From Streptomyces lomondensis (lineage in GTDB: Bacteria > Actinomycetota > Actinomycetes > Streptomycetales > Streptomycetaceae), in the NCBI RefSeq assembly GCF_014651035.1, contig NZ_BMWC01000002.1:682001-746000 (forward strand): 64,000 nt of DNA, in the 5' to 3' direction. Under the pieces are notes generated by a model. That model was not told where the DNA came from. It saw only the letters and a list, made by a program, of their open reading frames with translations, and searched no databases. Every line of letters starts with the position of its first letter. Positions within the stretch are counted from its first letter, which is position 1. Shown piece by piece: positions 9,241 to 17,156 of the stretch. The translations under genes were made by a program, and so were the position numbers.

Positions 9241-11169
9241 GTGACCAGCCAGGTCAGTAGCCCAGCGGAGCAGGCCGACGGAGCAGTCGTAGGAGAGCAG
9301 CGCAAAGCGGCGGGTGCGAAGGACGTCCGCCGTCTCGACCGGGTGATCATCAGGTTCGCGGGGGACTCGGGTGACGGTATGCAGCTCACCGGTGACCGCT
9401 TCACCTCGGAGACCGCGTCGTTCGGCAACGACCTGTCGACGCTGCCGAACTTCCCGGCCGAGATCCGGGCGCCCGCCGGGACCCTGCCGGGTGTGTCGTC
9501 CTTCCAGCTGCACTTCGCGGACCACGACATCCTGACGCCCGGTGACGCGCCGAACGTGCTGGTGGCGATGAACCCGGCCGCGCTGAAGGCGAACATCGGC
9601 GACCTGCCGCGCGGTGCCGAGGTGATCGTCAACACGGACGAGTTCACCAAGCGGGCGATGCAGAAGGTCGGCTACGAGACCAGTCCGCTGGAGGACGGGT
9701 CGCTGGACGGCTACAGCGTCCACCCCGTGCCGCTGACCACGCTGACCGTGGAGGCGCTGAAGGAGTTCGACCTCACCCGCAAGGAGGCCGAGCGCAGCAA
9801 GAACATGTTCGCGCTGGGCCTGCTGAGCTGGATGTACCACCGGCCCACCGAGGGCACGGAGAAGTTCCTCAGGTCGAAGTTCGCGAAGAAGCCCGACATC
9901 GCGGCGGCCAACATCGCCGCGTTCCGGGCCGGCTGGAACTTCGGCGAGACGACGGAGGACTTCGCCGTCTCCTACGAGGTCGCCCCGGCGGCCGCGGCGT
10001 TCCCGCCGGGTGTCTACCGCAACATCTCCGGCAACCTCGCCCTGTCGTACGGGCTGATCGCGGCGAGCCGGCAGGCGGATCTGCCGCTGTACCTGGGGTC
10101 GTACCCGATCACCCCGGCGTCGGACATCCTGCACGAGCTGAGCAAGCACAAGAACTTCGGCGTGCGGACCTTCCAGGCCGAGGACGAGATCGCCGGCATC
10201 GGGGCGGCGCTGGGCGCGGCCTTCGGCGGTTCGCTGGCCGTGACGACGACGAGCGGCCCGGGCGTGGCGCTGAAGTCCGAGACGATCGGCCTGGCGGTCT
10301 CCCTGGAGCTGCCGCTGCTGATCGTGGACATCCAGCGCGGCGGCCCGTCGACCGGTCTGCCCACCAAGACCGAGCAGGCGGACCTGCTCCAGGCGATGTT
10401 CGGGCGCAACGGCGAGGCGCCGGTGCCGGTGGTCGCGCCGCGTACGCCGGCGGACTGCTTCGACGCCGCGCTGGAGGCGGTGCGGATCGCGCTGACGTAC
10501 CGGACGCCGGTGTTCCTGCTGTCCGACGGTTACCTGGCCAATGGCTCGGAGCCCTGGCGCATCCCGGACCTGGAGGAGTTGCCGGACCTCGGGGTGCAGT
10601 TCGCGCAGGGCCCGAACCACACGCTCGACGACGGCACCGAGGTGTTCTGGCCGTACAAGCGGGACCCGCAGACGCTGGCCCGTCCGTGGGCGATCCCGGG
10701 CACGCCGGGTCTTGAGCACCGGATCGGCGGCATCGAGAAGGAGGACGGCACGGGCAACATCTCCTACGCCCCGGCCAACCACGACTTCATGGTGCGCACC
10801 CGGCAGGCGAAGGTGGACGGCATCGACGTCCCGGACGTCGAGGTGGACGACCCGCACGAGGCCAGGACGCTCGTCCTGGGCTGGGGTTCGACGTACGGGC
10901 CGATCACGGCGGCGGTGCGGCGGCTGCGCAGAGCAGGCGAGTCCATCGCGCAGGCGCATCTGCGTCACCTCAACCCCTTCCCGCGGAATCTGGGCGCGGT
11001 GCTGGAGCGTTACAACAAGGTGGTGATCCCCGAGATGAACCTCGGGCAGCTCGCCACGCTCATCCGGGCGAAGTACCTGGTCGACGCCCACTCGTACACC
11101 CAGGTCAACGGCATGCCGTTCAAGGCGGAGCAGCTCGCCGCGGCTCTGAAGGAGGCCATCGATGGCTGA
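9241..11169 (+). CDS. korA: 2-oxoacid:ferredoxin oxidoreductase subunit alpha (2-oxoglutarate type)
   Basis: Large subunit, 642 residues, of the enzyme that decarboxylates 2-oxoglutarate (or a related 2-oxoacid) to the acyl-CoA and reduces ferredoxin. Residues about 33-220 are the gamma domain (IIRFAGDSGDGMQLTGDRF); about 265 onward is the pyruvate-ferredoxin oxidoreductase alpha domain (YPITPASDILHEL, TTTSGPGVALKSE). The gamma-alpha fusion is typical of the actinobacterial KorA. GTG at 9241 follows GGGAGG. The stop overlaps korB by 8 bases. Substrate assignment rests on family resemblance, not on the sequence alone. Confidence 0.93.
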   Translation: MTSQVSSPAEQADGAVVGEQRKAAGAKDVRRLDRVIIRFAGDSGDGMQLTGDRFTSETASFGNDLSTLPNFPAEIRAPAGTLPGVSSFQLHFADHDILTPGDAPNVLVAMNPAALKANIGDLPRGAEVIVNTDEFTKRAMQKVGYETSPLEDGSLDGYSVHPVPLTTLTVEALKEFDLTRKEAERSKNMFALGLLSWMYHRPTEGTEKFLRSKFAKKPDIAAANIAAFRAGWNFGETTEDFAVSYEVAPAAAAFPPGVYRNISGNLALSYGLIAASRQADLPLYLGSYPITPASDILHELSKHKNFGVRTFQAEDEIAGIGAALGAAFGGSLAVTTTSGPGVALKSETIGLAVSLELPLLIVDIQRGGPSTGLPTKTEQADLLQAMFGRNGEAPVPVVAPRTPADCFDAALEAVRIALTYRTPVFLLSDGYLANGSEPWRIPDLEELPDLGVQFAQGPNHTLDDGTEVFWPYKRDPQTLARPWAIPGTPGLEHRIGGIEKEDGTGNISYAPANHDFMVRTRQAKVDGIDVPDVEVDDPHEARTLVLGWGSTYGPITAAVRRLRRAGESIAQAHLRHLNPFPRNLGAVLERYNKVVIPEMNLGQLATLIRAKYLVDAHSYTQVNGMPFKAEQLAAALKEAIDG

Positions 11170-12241
11170 GACGTCCAGGCAAGGCACGGGCACCATCGAG
11201 GCGCTTTCCCTCGTCCCCAAGGCCGAGGGCAAGCAGTCGATGAAGGACTTCAAGTCCGATCAGGAAGTGCGCTGGTGCCCCGGCTGCGGCGACTACGCCA
11301 TCCTCGCCGCGGTGCAGGGCTTCATGCCCGAACTGGGGCTGGCGAAGGAGAACATCGTCTTCGTCTCGGGCATCGGCTGCTCCTCCCGCTTCCCGTACTA
11401 CATGAACACGTACGGGATGCACTCCATCCACGGCCGCGCCCCGGCCATCGCCACGGGTCTGGCCAGCTCCCGCCGGGACCTGTCGGTGTGGGTCGTCACG
11501 GGTGACGGCGACGCGCTGTCCATCGGCGGCAACCACCTCATCCACGCGCTGCGGCGCAACGTCAACCTGAAGATCCTGCTGTTCAACAACCGGATCTACG
11601 GTCTGACCAAGGGCCAGTACTCGCCGACCTCCGAGGTCGGGAAGATCACGAAGTCGACGCCGATGGGCTCGCTGGACGCGCCCTTCAACCCGGTGTCGCT
11701 GGCGATCGGCGCGGAGGCGTCGTTCGTGGCGCGGACGGTGGACTCCGACCGCAAGCACCTGACGGAGGTGCTGCGCCAGGCCTCCGCCCACCAGGGCACG
11801 GCCCTGATCGAGATCTACCAGAACTGCAACATCTTCAACGACGGCGCCTTCGACGCGCTGAAGGACAAGCAGCAGGCCGAGGAGGCCGTGATCCGGCTGG
11901 AGCACGGCAAGCCGATCCGCTTCGGCGGCGACCTGGCCAAGGGGGTCGTACGGGACGCGCTGACCGGTGACCTGAAGGTGGTCGCGGTGACGCCGGAGAA
12001 CGAGGACCAGGTGCTCGTCCACGACGCGCACTCGCCGTCCCCGACCACGGCGTTCGCGCTGTCGCGGCTCGCCGACCCGGACACCCTGCACCACACCCCG
12101 ATCGGCGTCTTCCGCGCCGTCGACCGGCCGGTCTACGACACGCAGATGGCCGACCAGCTCGACACCGCCATCGAGCAGCACGGCAAGGGCGACCTGAGCG
12201 CGCTGCTGGCGGGCGGCGACACCTGGACGGTCGTCGGCTGA
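11162..12241 (+). CDS. korB: 2-oxoacid:ferredoxin oxidoreductase subunit beta
   Basis: Thiamine diphosphate-binding subunit, 359 residues. Near the N-terminus, RWCPGCGDYAIL supplies cluster cysteines, with a further cysteine in GIGCSSRFPYY. The cofactor motif GDGDALSIGGNH leads to LLFNNRIYGLTKGQYSP. Together with KorA it forms an alpha2beta2 enzyme of the tricarboxylic acid cycle that makes reduced ferredoxin instead of NADH. ATG at 11162 lies inside the end of korA. No ferredoxin gene is adjacent in the window. Confidence 0.94.
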   Translation: MAETSRQGTGTIEALSLVPKAEGKQSMKDFKSDQEVRWCPGCGDYAILAAVQGFMPELGLAKENIVFVSGIGCSSRFPYYMNTYGMHSIHGRAPAIATGLASSRRDLSVWVVTGDGDALSIGGNHLIHALRRNVNLKILLFNNRIYGLTKGQYSPTSEVGKITKSTPMGSLDAPFNPVSLAIGAEASFVARTVDSDRKHLTEVLRQASAHQGTALIEIYQNCNIFNDGAFDALKDKQQAEEAVIRLEHGKPIRFGGDLAKGVVRDALTGDLKVVAVTPENEDQVLVHDAHSPSPTTAFALSRLADPDTLHHTPIGVFRAVDRPVYDTQMADQLDTAIEQHGKGDLSALLAGGDTWTVVG

Positions 12242-12256
12242 CCGGCCGCAGCACCC

Positions 12257-12293
12257 GAGGGGCCCGGGACCGCTAGGAAGCGGCCCGGGCCTC
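12257..12293. terminator. stem-loop between convergent korB and HxlR gene
   Basis: GGCCCGGG pairs with CCCGGGCC and CCGC with GCGG around a TAGGAA loop, with a one-base bulge. It overlaps the 3' end of the minus-strand HxlR gene, so it may serve both directions. Confidence 0.7.
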
Positions 12294-12653
12294 GTCGTAT
12301 GCCCGGCGCGCCTGCTCCACGTCGTCCATGCGCTGGTGGGTCCACTGCGCGAGGGCCCGCACCTGCTCGGCGGCCTCGCGGCCCAGGCCGGTGAGGGAGT
12401 AGTCGACGCGGGGCGGGATGACGGGCTTGGCGTCTCGGTGGAGCAGCCCGTCGCGTTCCAGGGTCTGGAGGGTCTGCGTGAGCATCTTCTCGCTGACGCC
12501 CCGGCCGCCGTAGTGGCTGATCGCCCGGCGCAGCTCGCTGAAGCGGTGCGGGCGGTCCAGAAGCTCGATCAGCACGAGCACGCCCCAGCGGCTGGTGACG
12601 TGCTCCAGGACGAGCCGGTAGGGGCACAGGGCCTCGCCATCACTTACTGCCAT
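12273..12653 (-). CDS. HxlR-family transcriptional regulator
   Basis: Winged-helix regulator, 126 residues. The N-terminal cysteine (CPYRLVLEHVTSRWG) is where this family often senses redox or electrophiles. The helix-turn-helix region is FSELRRAISHYGGRGVSEKMLTQTL in part, followed by the wing PPRVDYSLTGLG. ATG at 12653. It is divergent from the NAD(P)H-binding reductase at 12745 with a palindrome between them, the usual layout of a quinone/electrophile-responsive HxlR pair. Likely represses both genes. Confidence 0.9.
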   Translation of the reverse strand: MAVSDGEALCPYRLVLEHVTSRWGVLVLIELLDRPHRFSELRRAISHYGGRGVSEKMLTQTLQTLERDGLLHRDAKPVIPPRVDYSLTGLGREAAEQVRALAQWTHQRMDDVEQARRAYDEARAAS

Positions 12654-12656
12654 GCC

Positions 12657-12681
12657 AGTACCTTACTTCAAAGTGGGTACT
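12657..12681. promoter_or_regulatory. probable HxlR operator
   Basis: Imperfect palindrome with outer arms AGTACC and GGTACT and an inner ACTT-CA-AAGT. It sits immediately upstream of the HxlR start and within 90 bases of the reductase start, where a repressor would block both promoters. Confidence 0.65.
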
Positions 12682-12744
12682 TTCCATGAGTTAGCGCGCC
12701 TCCTACGGTTAGTGCCATCGCACCCCACAAGGAGAGTTTTCACC

Positions 12745-13599
12745 ATGAGCATCGTCGTCACCGGAGCCACGGGGCACCTCGGCCGCCACGTCGTGGAGCA
12801 GCTGCTGGAGAAGGTCCCCGCCGAGCAGATCACCGCGGTCGTGCGCAACGCGGAGAAGGCCGCCGACTTCGCGGACCGCGGTGTACAGATCGCGCTGGCC
12901 GACTACAACGCCCCCGCCTCCTTCGACGGCCTGTTCTCCGCCGGTGACAAGGTGCTGCTGATCTCCGGCAACGAGTTCGACAAGGGCCGGGTGCGGCAGC
13001 ACAAGGTCGTCATCGACGCCGCCGCGGCGGCCGGTGTCGCCCTGCTCGCCTACACCAGCGCCCCGGGCAGCCTGACGGCCGCGCTCGCCGACGACCACCG
13101 CGGCACCGAGGAGGCCCTGCTGGGCTCCGGCGTGCCCACCACGCTGCTGCGCAACGGCTGGTACCACGAGAACTACACCGAGAACCTCGCCCCGGTGCTG
13201 GAGCACAACGCGGTCGTCGCCGCGGCGGGCGAGGGCAAGGTCTCCTCCGCCTCCCGGGCCGACTACGCCGCTGCCGCCGTCGCCGTGCTGACCGGCGAGG
13301 GGCACGAGAACAAGACGTACGAGCTGGGCGGCGACACCCCGTGGAGCTTCGCCGAGTACGCGGCCGAGCTGAGCCGGCAGACCGGCAAGGAGATCGCCTA
13401 CAACGCCGTCTCCCCCGACGCCCTGGTCTCCATCCTGACCGGCGCGGGCCTGCCCGAGCCGTTCGCGCAGATCCTCGCCGGTGTCGACGCCTCGATCGAG
13501 AAGGGCGAGCTGGTCGTCTCCACCGGCGACCTGTCCCGACTGATCGGCCGTCCCACCACGCCGTTCTCCGAGGCCATCGCCACCGCGCTCAAGGGCTGA
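12745..13599 (+). CDS. NAD(P)H-binding quinone oxidoreductase-like protein (NmrA/QorB type)
   Basis: Atypical short-chain dehydrogenase fold, 284 residues. N-terminal nucleotide motif TGATGHLG (TGxxGxxG) begins at residue 6. The region RNGWYHENYTENL matches QorB-like NAD(P)H:quinone reductases. ATG at 12745 follows AAGGAGAG; the ORF extends upstream to 12652 but that part overlaps the operator and lacks family similarity. Divergent from its probable HxlR regulator. The likely role is detoxifying quinones or electrophiles; the substrate is not visible. Confidence 0.88.
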   Translation: MSIVVTGATGHLGRHVVEQLLEKVPAEQITAVVRNAEKAADFADRGVQIALADYNAPASFDGLFSAGDKVLLISGNEFDKGRVRQHKVVIDAAAAAGVALLAYTSAPGSLTAALADDHRGTEEALLGSGVPTTLLRNGWYHENYTENLAPVLEHNAVVAAAGEGKVSSASRADYAAAAVAVLTGEGHENKTYELGGDTPWSFAEYAAELSRQTGKEIAYNAVSPDALVSILTGAGLPEPFAQILAGVDASIEKGELVVSTGDLSRLIGRPTTPFSEAIATALKG

Positions 13600-13629
13600 A
13601 CTCCCCCGGCGGGCCCTTGAGCCACCCCA

Positions 13630-13677
13630 CCCCCGGCTGTCATGACCGTATGCCGATACGGGCATGACAGCCGGGGG
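13630..13677. terminator. very strong stem-loop after the quinone reductase gene
   Basis: A 15-bp perfect outer stem (CCCCCGGCTGTCATG pairs with its complement at 13663-13677), one A/G mismatch, then a 6-bp inner stem CCGTAT/ATACGG with loop GCCG. It lies 31 bases after the stop. No T-run, as usual in Streptomyces. Confidence 0.85.
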
Positions 13678-13731
13678 CACTCGGCGTTACCGTCGTGCGG
13701 GCGGAACACGCCACGCGCGAAGGAGGGGCCC

Positions 13732-14745
13732 GTGACCGGCAAGCCGAGGGGTGAGCGGCACATAGGACTGCTGAACGGCTTCGCGGCCTACGGGATGTGG
13801 GGGCTGGTCCCCCTGTTCTGGCCCCTGCTGAAGCCGGCCGGCGCTCTGGAGATCCTGGCCCACCGGATGGTGTGGTCGCTGGTCTTCGTGGGCGCCGCAC
13901 TGCTCGTGCTGCGCCGCTGGGCCTGGGCCGGTGAGCTGCTCCGGCAGCCCCGCAGGCTGGGGCTGATCACGGTCGCCGCGACGGTGATCACCGTCAACTG
14001 GGGCCTGTACATCTGGGCCGTGAACTCCGGGCACGTCGTCGAGGCCTCGCTCGGGTACTTCATCAACCCGCTGGTCACCATCGCGATGGGCGTGCTGCTG
14101 CTGAAGGAGCGGCTGCGGCCCGTGCAGTGGGCGGCGGTCGGGACCGGCTGTGCCGCGGTCGTCGTGCTGACCGTCGGCTACGGCCAACCGCCGTGGATCT
14201 CGCTCTGCCTCGCCTTCTCCTTCGCCACGTACGGGCTGGTGAAGAAGAAGGTCAACCTCGGCGGCGTCGAGTCGCTCGCCGCCGAGACCGCGATCCAGTT
14301 CCTGCCCGCGCTCGGCTTCCTGGTGTGGCTGACCCTGCGGGGCGACGCCACCTTCGGCACCGAGGGCGTGGGGCACGCGGCCCTGCTCGCCTCGGCCGGC
14401 ATCGTCACCGCGCTCCCCCTGGTCTGCTTCGGCGCGGCCGCCATCCGCGTGCCCCTGTCCACCATCGGCCTGCTCCAGTACCTGACCCCGGTCTTCCAGT
14501 TCCTGCTCGGCGTCCTCTACTTCCACGAGGAGATGCCGCCGGAGCGCTGGGCCGGCTTCGCGCTGGTGTGGCTGGCGTTGACGCTGCTCACCTGGGACGC
14601 CCTGCGCACCGCCCGCCGGGCCTCCCGCGCGCTCACCACCGAGATCAGCGTGCCCAGCGCCACCAGGACGACCGGCACGGTCAGCGCCGCGCGGAACGCC
14701 GACAGCGTGGCCTCCGGGCCGGACCCGGTGGACGCCAGGCCGTAG
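13732..14745 (+). CDS. rarD: RarD-type EamA-family transporter
   Basis: Ten-helix drug/metabolite-type permease, 337 residues, made of two EamA halves. Family landmarks: FWPLLKPAGALEILAHRMVWS near the N-terminus, VNWGLYIWAVNSGHVVEASLGYF in the middle (shown in part), and STIGLLQYLTPVFQFLLGV. GTG at 13732 follows AAGGAGGGG. The membrane domain ends near residue 295. The remaining 40 or so residues are low-complexity and lie antisense to the end of the MFS gene, a convergent overlap of 229 bases. Substrate unknown. Confidence 0.9.
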   Translation: MTGKPRGERHIGLLNGFAAYGMWGLVPLFWPLLKPAGALEILAHRMVWSLVFVGAALLVLRRWAWAGELLRQPRRLGLITVAATVITVNWGLYIWAVNSGHVVEASLGYFINPLVTIAMGVLLLKERLRPVQWAAVGTGCAAVVVLTVGYGQPPWISLCLAFSFATYGLVKKKVNLGGVESLAAETAIQFLPALGFLVWLTLRGDATFGTEGVGHAALLASAGIVTALPLVCFGAAAIRVPLSTIGLLQYLTPVFQFLLGVLYFHEEMPPERWAGFALVWLALTLLTWDALRTARRASRALTTEISVPSATRTTGTVSAARNADSVASGPDPVDARP

Positions 14746-15980
14746 ACCGCGGTCACCGCCGAGATGCCGATCGCGGAGCCGAACTGGGTGGCGGTGGTCA
14801 GCAGCCCGCCGGCCAGGCCCTGCTCCGACTCGGTGACCCCGTCCGTCGCCGCGATCGTCAGCGGCCCGTAGGCCAGGGCGAAGGCGAGACCGGACAGGAG
14901 CAGCGTCGGGAACATCATCGCGTAGGACCAGTCCATGCCGACCGGCAGGAACAGCGCGTAGGCGGCCACGGCCAGGACGAAACCGCCGACGATCACCCGG
15001 GCGTTGCCGAAGCGGGCGACCAGCCTGGGGGTGAGCGTCGGCGCGAGGACGGCGTCGATGCCCATGACGAGCAGGGCGACGGCGGTCTGCAGGGACGACC
15101 AGCCGCGCAGTTCCTGAAGGTAGAGCGTGACGACGAACTGGAAGCCGAAGAAGGCGCCGAGGAACAGCAGCGCCCCCAGGTCGGCGCGCACGACCTGGCT
15201 CTTGCGCAGGATGCCGAGGCGGACGAGCGGGTCCGGGCAGCGGCGTTCGACCGCGACGAAGGCGGCGGCCAGGAGCAGCGCCGCGAGGCCGGTGGCCAGG
15301 GTGAGCGGCCAGGCGTGCAGGCCGTGTTCGAGGCGGACGACGGTGTAGGCGGCCAGCAGCATGGCGCCGGCGGCGGTGATCGCGCCGGGCAGGTCGAAGG
15401 TACGCCGGCGGGCCGGCGGGGCGTCGCTGCGGGGGATCAGGCGCACGGCCGGGACGAGCAGGGCGGCGGCCATCAGCACGGGCGCGAAGAACACCCAGCG
15501 CCAGCCGATCTCGGTGAGCAGGCCGCCGATCACCAGGCCGAGGGAGAATCCGGCCGCACCCGTCCCGGCGAAGACCAGCAGGGCCTTGTTGCGCTGCGGT
15601 CCTTCCTCGTACGACGTGGTGATCAGCGAGAGCGCGGCCGGGGTCATGAACGCGGCGGCGACGCCGGTGACGAACCGGGCGACGATCAGCATCCAGCCCT
15701 CGGTCGCGAAGCCGCCGAGCCCCGAGAAGGCGAGGAAGACGGTCAGCCAGAGCAGGAACATCCGCCGTCGCCCGAGCAGGTCGGCGGCTCTGCCGCCCAG
15801 CAGGGTGAATCCGGCGTAGCCGAGCACATAGGCGCTCATCACCCAGGCCGCGGTGCCGGTGGTCAGGCCGAGGTCGGAGCGGACGGCCGGGATCGCCACC
15901 GCCATCATCGCGACGTCGATGCCCTCGAGGAAGATCGTTCCGCACAGGACGAGCAGCAGCGCCCAGGCACGGGTGCCCAT
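14517..15980 (-). CDS. MFS drug exporter, EmrB/QacA-like (14-helix type)
   Basis: Major facilitator exporter, 487 residues. It starts MGTRAWALLLVLCGTIFLEG, has motif A GGRAADLLGRRRM between helices 2 and 3, and VARFVTGVAAAFMTPAAL in helix 4. ATG at 15980. Divergent from an HxlR regulator with a palindromic spacer, so probably induced by the compound it exports. The last helix and a Ser/Lys tail overlap the 3' end of rarD on the other strand. Substrate unknown. Confidence 0.9.
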   Translation of the reverse strand: MGTRAWALLLVLCGTIFLEGIDVAMMAVAIPAVRSDLGLTTGTAAWVMSAYVLGYAGFTLLGGRAADLLGRRRMFLLWLTVFLAFSGLGGFATEGWMLIVARFVTGVAAAFMTPAALSLITTSYEEGPQRNKALLVFAGTGAAGFSLGLVIGGLLTEIGWRWVFFAPVLMAAALLVPAVRLIPRSDAPPARRRTFDLPGAITAAGAMLLAAYTVVRLEHGLHAWPLTLATGLAALLLAAAFVAVERRCPDPLVRLGILRKSQVVRADLGALLFLGAFFGFQFVVTLYLQELRGWSSLQTAVALLVMGIDAVLAPTLTPRLVARFGNARVIVGGFVLAVAAYALFLPVGMDWSYAMMFPTLLLSGLAFALAYGPLTIAATDGVTESEQGLAGGLLTTATQFGSAIGISAVTAVYGLASTGSGPEATLSAFRAALTVPVVLVALGTLISVVSAREARRAVRRASQVSSVNASHTSAKPAQRSGGISSWK

Positions 15981-16006
15981 GAATCAACACTCCTCTGGTG
16001 GGGATC

Positions 16007-16042
16007 GGTTACGCAAGCGAGGGTCGGTTCCCTCTTGTAACC
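16007..16042. promoter_or_regulatory. nested palindrome, probable HxlR operator
   Basis: Outer arms GGTTAC and GTAACC are perfect; inside are AAG/CTT and GAGGG-TCGGTT-CCCTC. It occupies most of the 92-base space between the MFS start (15980) and the HxlR start (16073). Confidence 0.7.
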
Positions 16043-16072
16043 ACGACCACCCTGCGGCAGCATCGACAGATT

Positions 16073-16522
16073 ATGGAAGAAGGCACTTCGAAGTCACCGA
16101 ATTACTGCCAGGGCACCGTCGACTACGGCGACGCCGATCCCTTCCAGTGGGACACCCGCGAGGACTGCCAGGTCCGGCAGATCCTCGACCGGATCGCCGA
16201 CAAGTGGTCGCTGCTGGTCATCGCGCTGCTGGAGAACCGGCGGCTGCGCTTCACCGAGCTGCGCCGGGAGATCGACGGGATCAGCCAGCGGATGCTGACG
16301 GTGACCCTGCGCTCGCTGGAGCGGGACGGGCTGGTGAAGCGGACGGTGCACCCGGTGGTGCCGCCGCGCGTCGAGTACGAGCTGACCTCGCTCGGCCGGA
16401 CGCTGCACACCACGATCCAGTCCCTGGTGACCTGGACGGAGAAGCACCAGGACGAGATCGCGGCGGCCCGGACCGCGTACGACGCCCGGGAGGCGCGGGC
16501 CGCGGAGGCTACGGCGTCCTAG
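16073..16522 (+). CDS. HxlR-family transcriptional regulator
   Basis: Winged-helix regulator, 149 residues. It has the family core CQVRQILDRIADKWSLLVIA with the conserved cysteine, recognition region ISQRMLTVTLRSLERDGLV, and wing PPRVEYELTSLG. ATG at 16073; an in-frame ORF reaches back to 15998 across the operator and is rejected. Probably represses the divergent MFS exporter. The end overlaps the convergent CGNR gene by 14 bases. Confidence 0.9.
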   Translation: MEEGTSKSPNYCQGTVDYGDADPFQWDTREDCQVRQILDRIADKWSLLVIALLENRRLRFTELRREIDGISQRMLTVTLRSLERDGLVKRTVHPVVPPRVEYELTSLGRTLHTTIQSLVTWTEKHQDEIAAARTAYDAREARAAEATAS

Positions 16523-17135
16523 GGGGTGTCGTCCTGGCCCGGTGCGCCCGGACCTTCTCGCGGTTGCCGCAGTGCTCCATCGCGCACCAGCGGCGGCGGC
16601 CCGGGCGGGAGGTGTCGACGAAGAGCAGGTAGCAGTTGTGGGCGCCGCACTCGCGGACGCGGTGGCCGTAGGGGCCGGTGAACAGGTCGATCGCGTCGCG
16701 GGCGACCGTGGAGAGCAGCTGGGTGCCGGTGGCGCCCGGGGCCCAGGCGCGGCTGCCGTCCGGCGCTATGCGGGCGACGAGCGCGGGTTCGGCCGCGGCG
16801 GTGTTGACGGCGTCCAGGTGGGCGGCCCGCGGCGGGCGGCCGTGGGCGCGGTCGGCGGCGAGCAGGAACACGGCGTCGCGCAGGGTGCGGGCGCGCTCCA
16901 GCTCCTCGGCGGAGACGGTGAGGTCCAGCCCGGCCGGAAGACGGCTGCGTCCGGCCCAGGCGACCAGGTCGGCGGGCTCGTGCAGCACCTCCCAGCGCGC
17001 GAAGGCGCCGGGGCCGCCGGTCGTCGTCAGCTCCAGGCACAGGGCGCCGGGGTCGAAGCGGTAGGGCTTCCCCTCGGACGAGACCAGCGTCAGTCCGGGC
17101 GCCCGGTCCGGCGTTTCCCCTGCGCGTCCACTCAC
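16509..17135 (-). CDS. CGNR zinc-finger / ABATE-domain regulator
   Basis: Putative stress-response transcription factor, 208 residues. An N-terminal ABATE-like domain starts near LCLELTTTGGPG. The C-terminal zinc finger has the order C-x4-C then RRWCAMEHCGNREKVRAHR, which contains the CGNR signature. GTG at 17135, only 21 bases from the divergent VOC-protein start; that gap is largely one palindrome. Likely represses itself and its neighbour. Ligand not evident. Confidence 0.9.
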   Translation of the reverse strand: MSGRAGETPDRAPGLTLVSSEGKPYRFDPGALCLELTTTGGPGAFARWEVLHEPADLVAWAGRSRLPAGLDLTVSAEELERARTLRDAVFLLAADRAHGRPPRAAHLDAVNTAAAEPALVARIAPDGSRAWAPGATGTQLLSTVARDAIDLFTGPYGHRVRECGAHNCYLLFVDTSRPGRRRWCAMEHCGNREKVRAHRARTTPPRTP

Positions 17136-17136
17136 C

Positions 17137-17155
17137 TAACCAGTATAAGTGGTTA
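17137..17155. promoter_or_regulatory. perfect-arm palindrome between CGNR and VOC genes
   Basis: TAACCA, seven bases, then TGGTTA fills the space between two divergent start codons. A regulator bound here would block both; the CGNR protein is the obvious candidate. Confidence 0.65.
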
Positions 17156-17156
17156 C

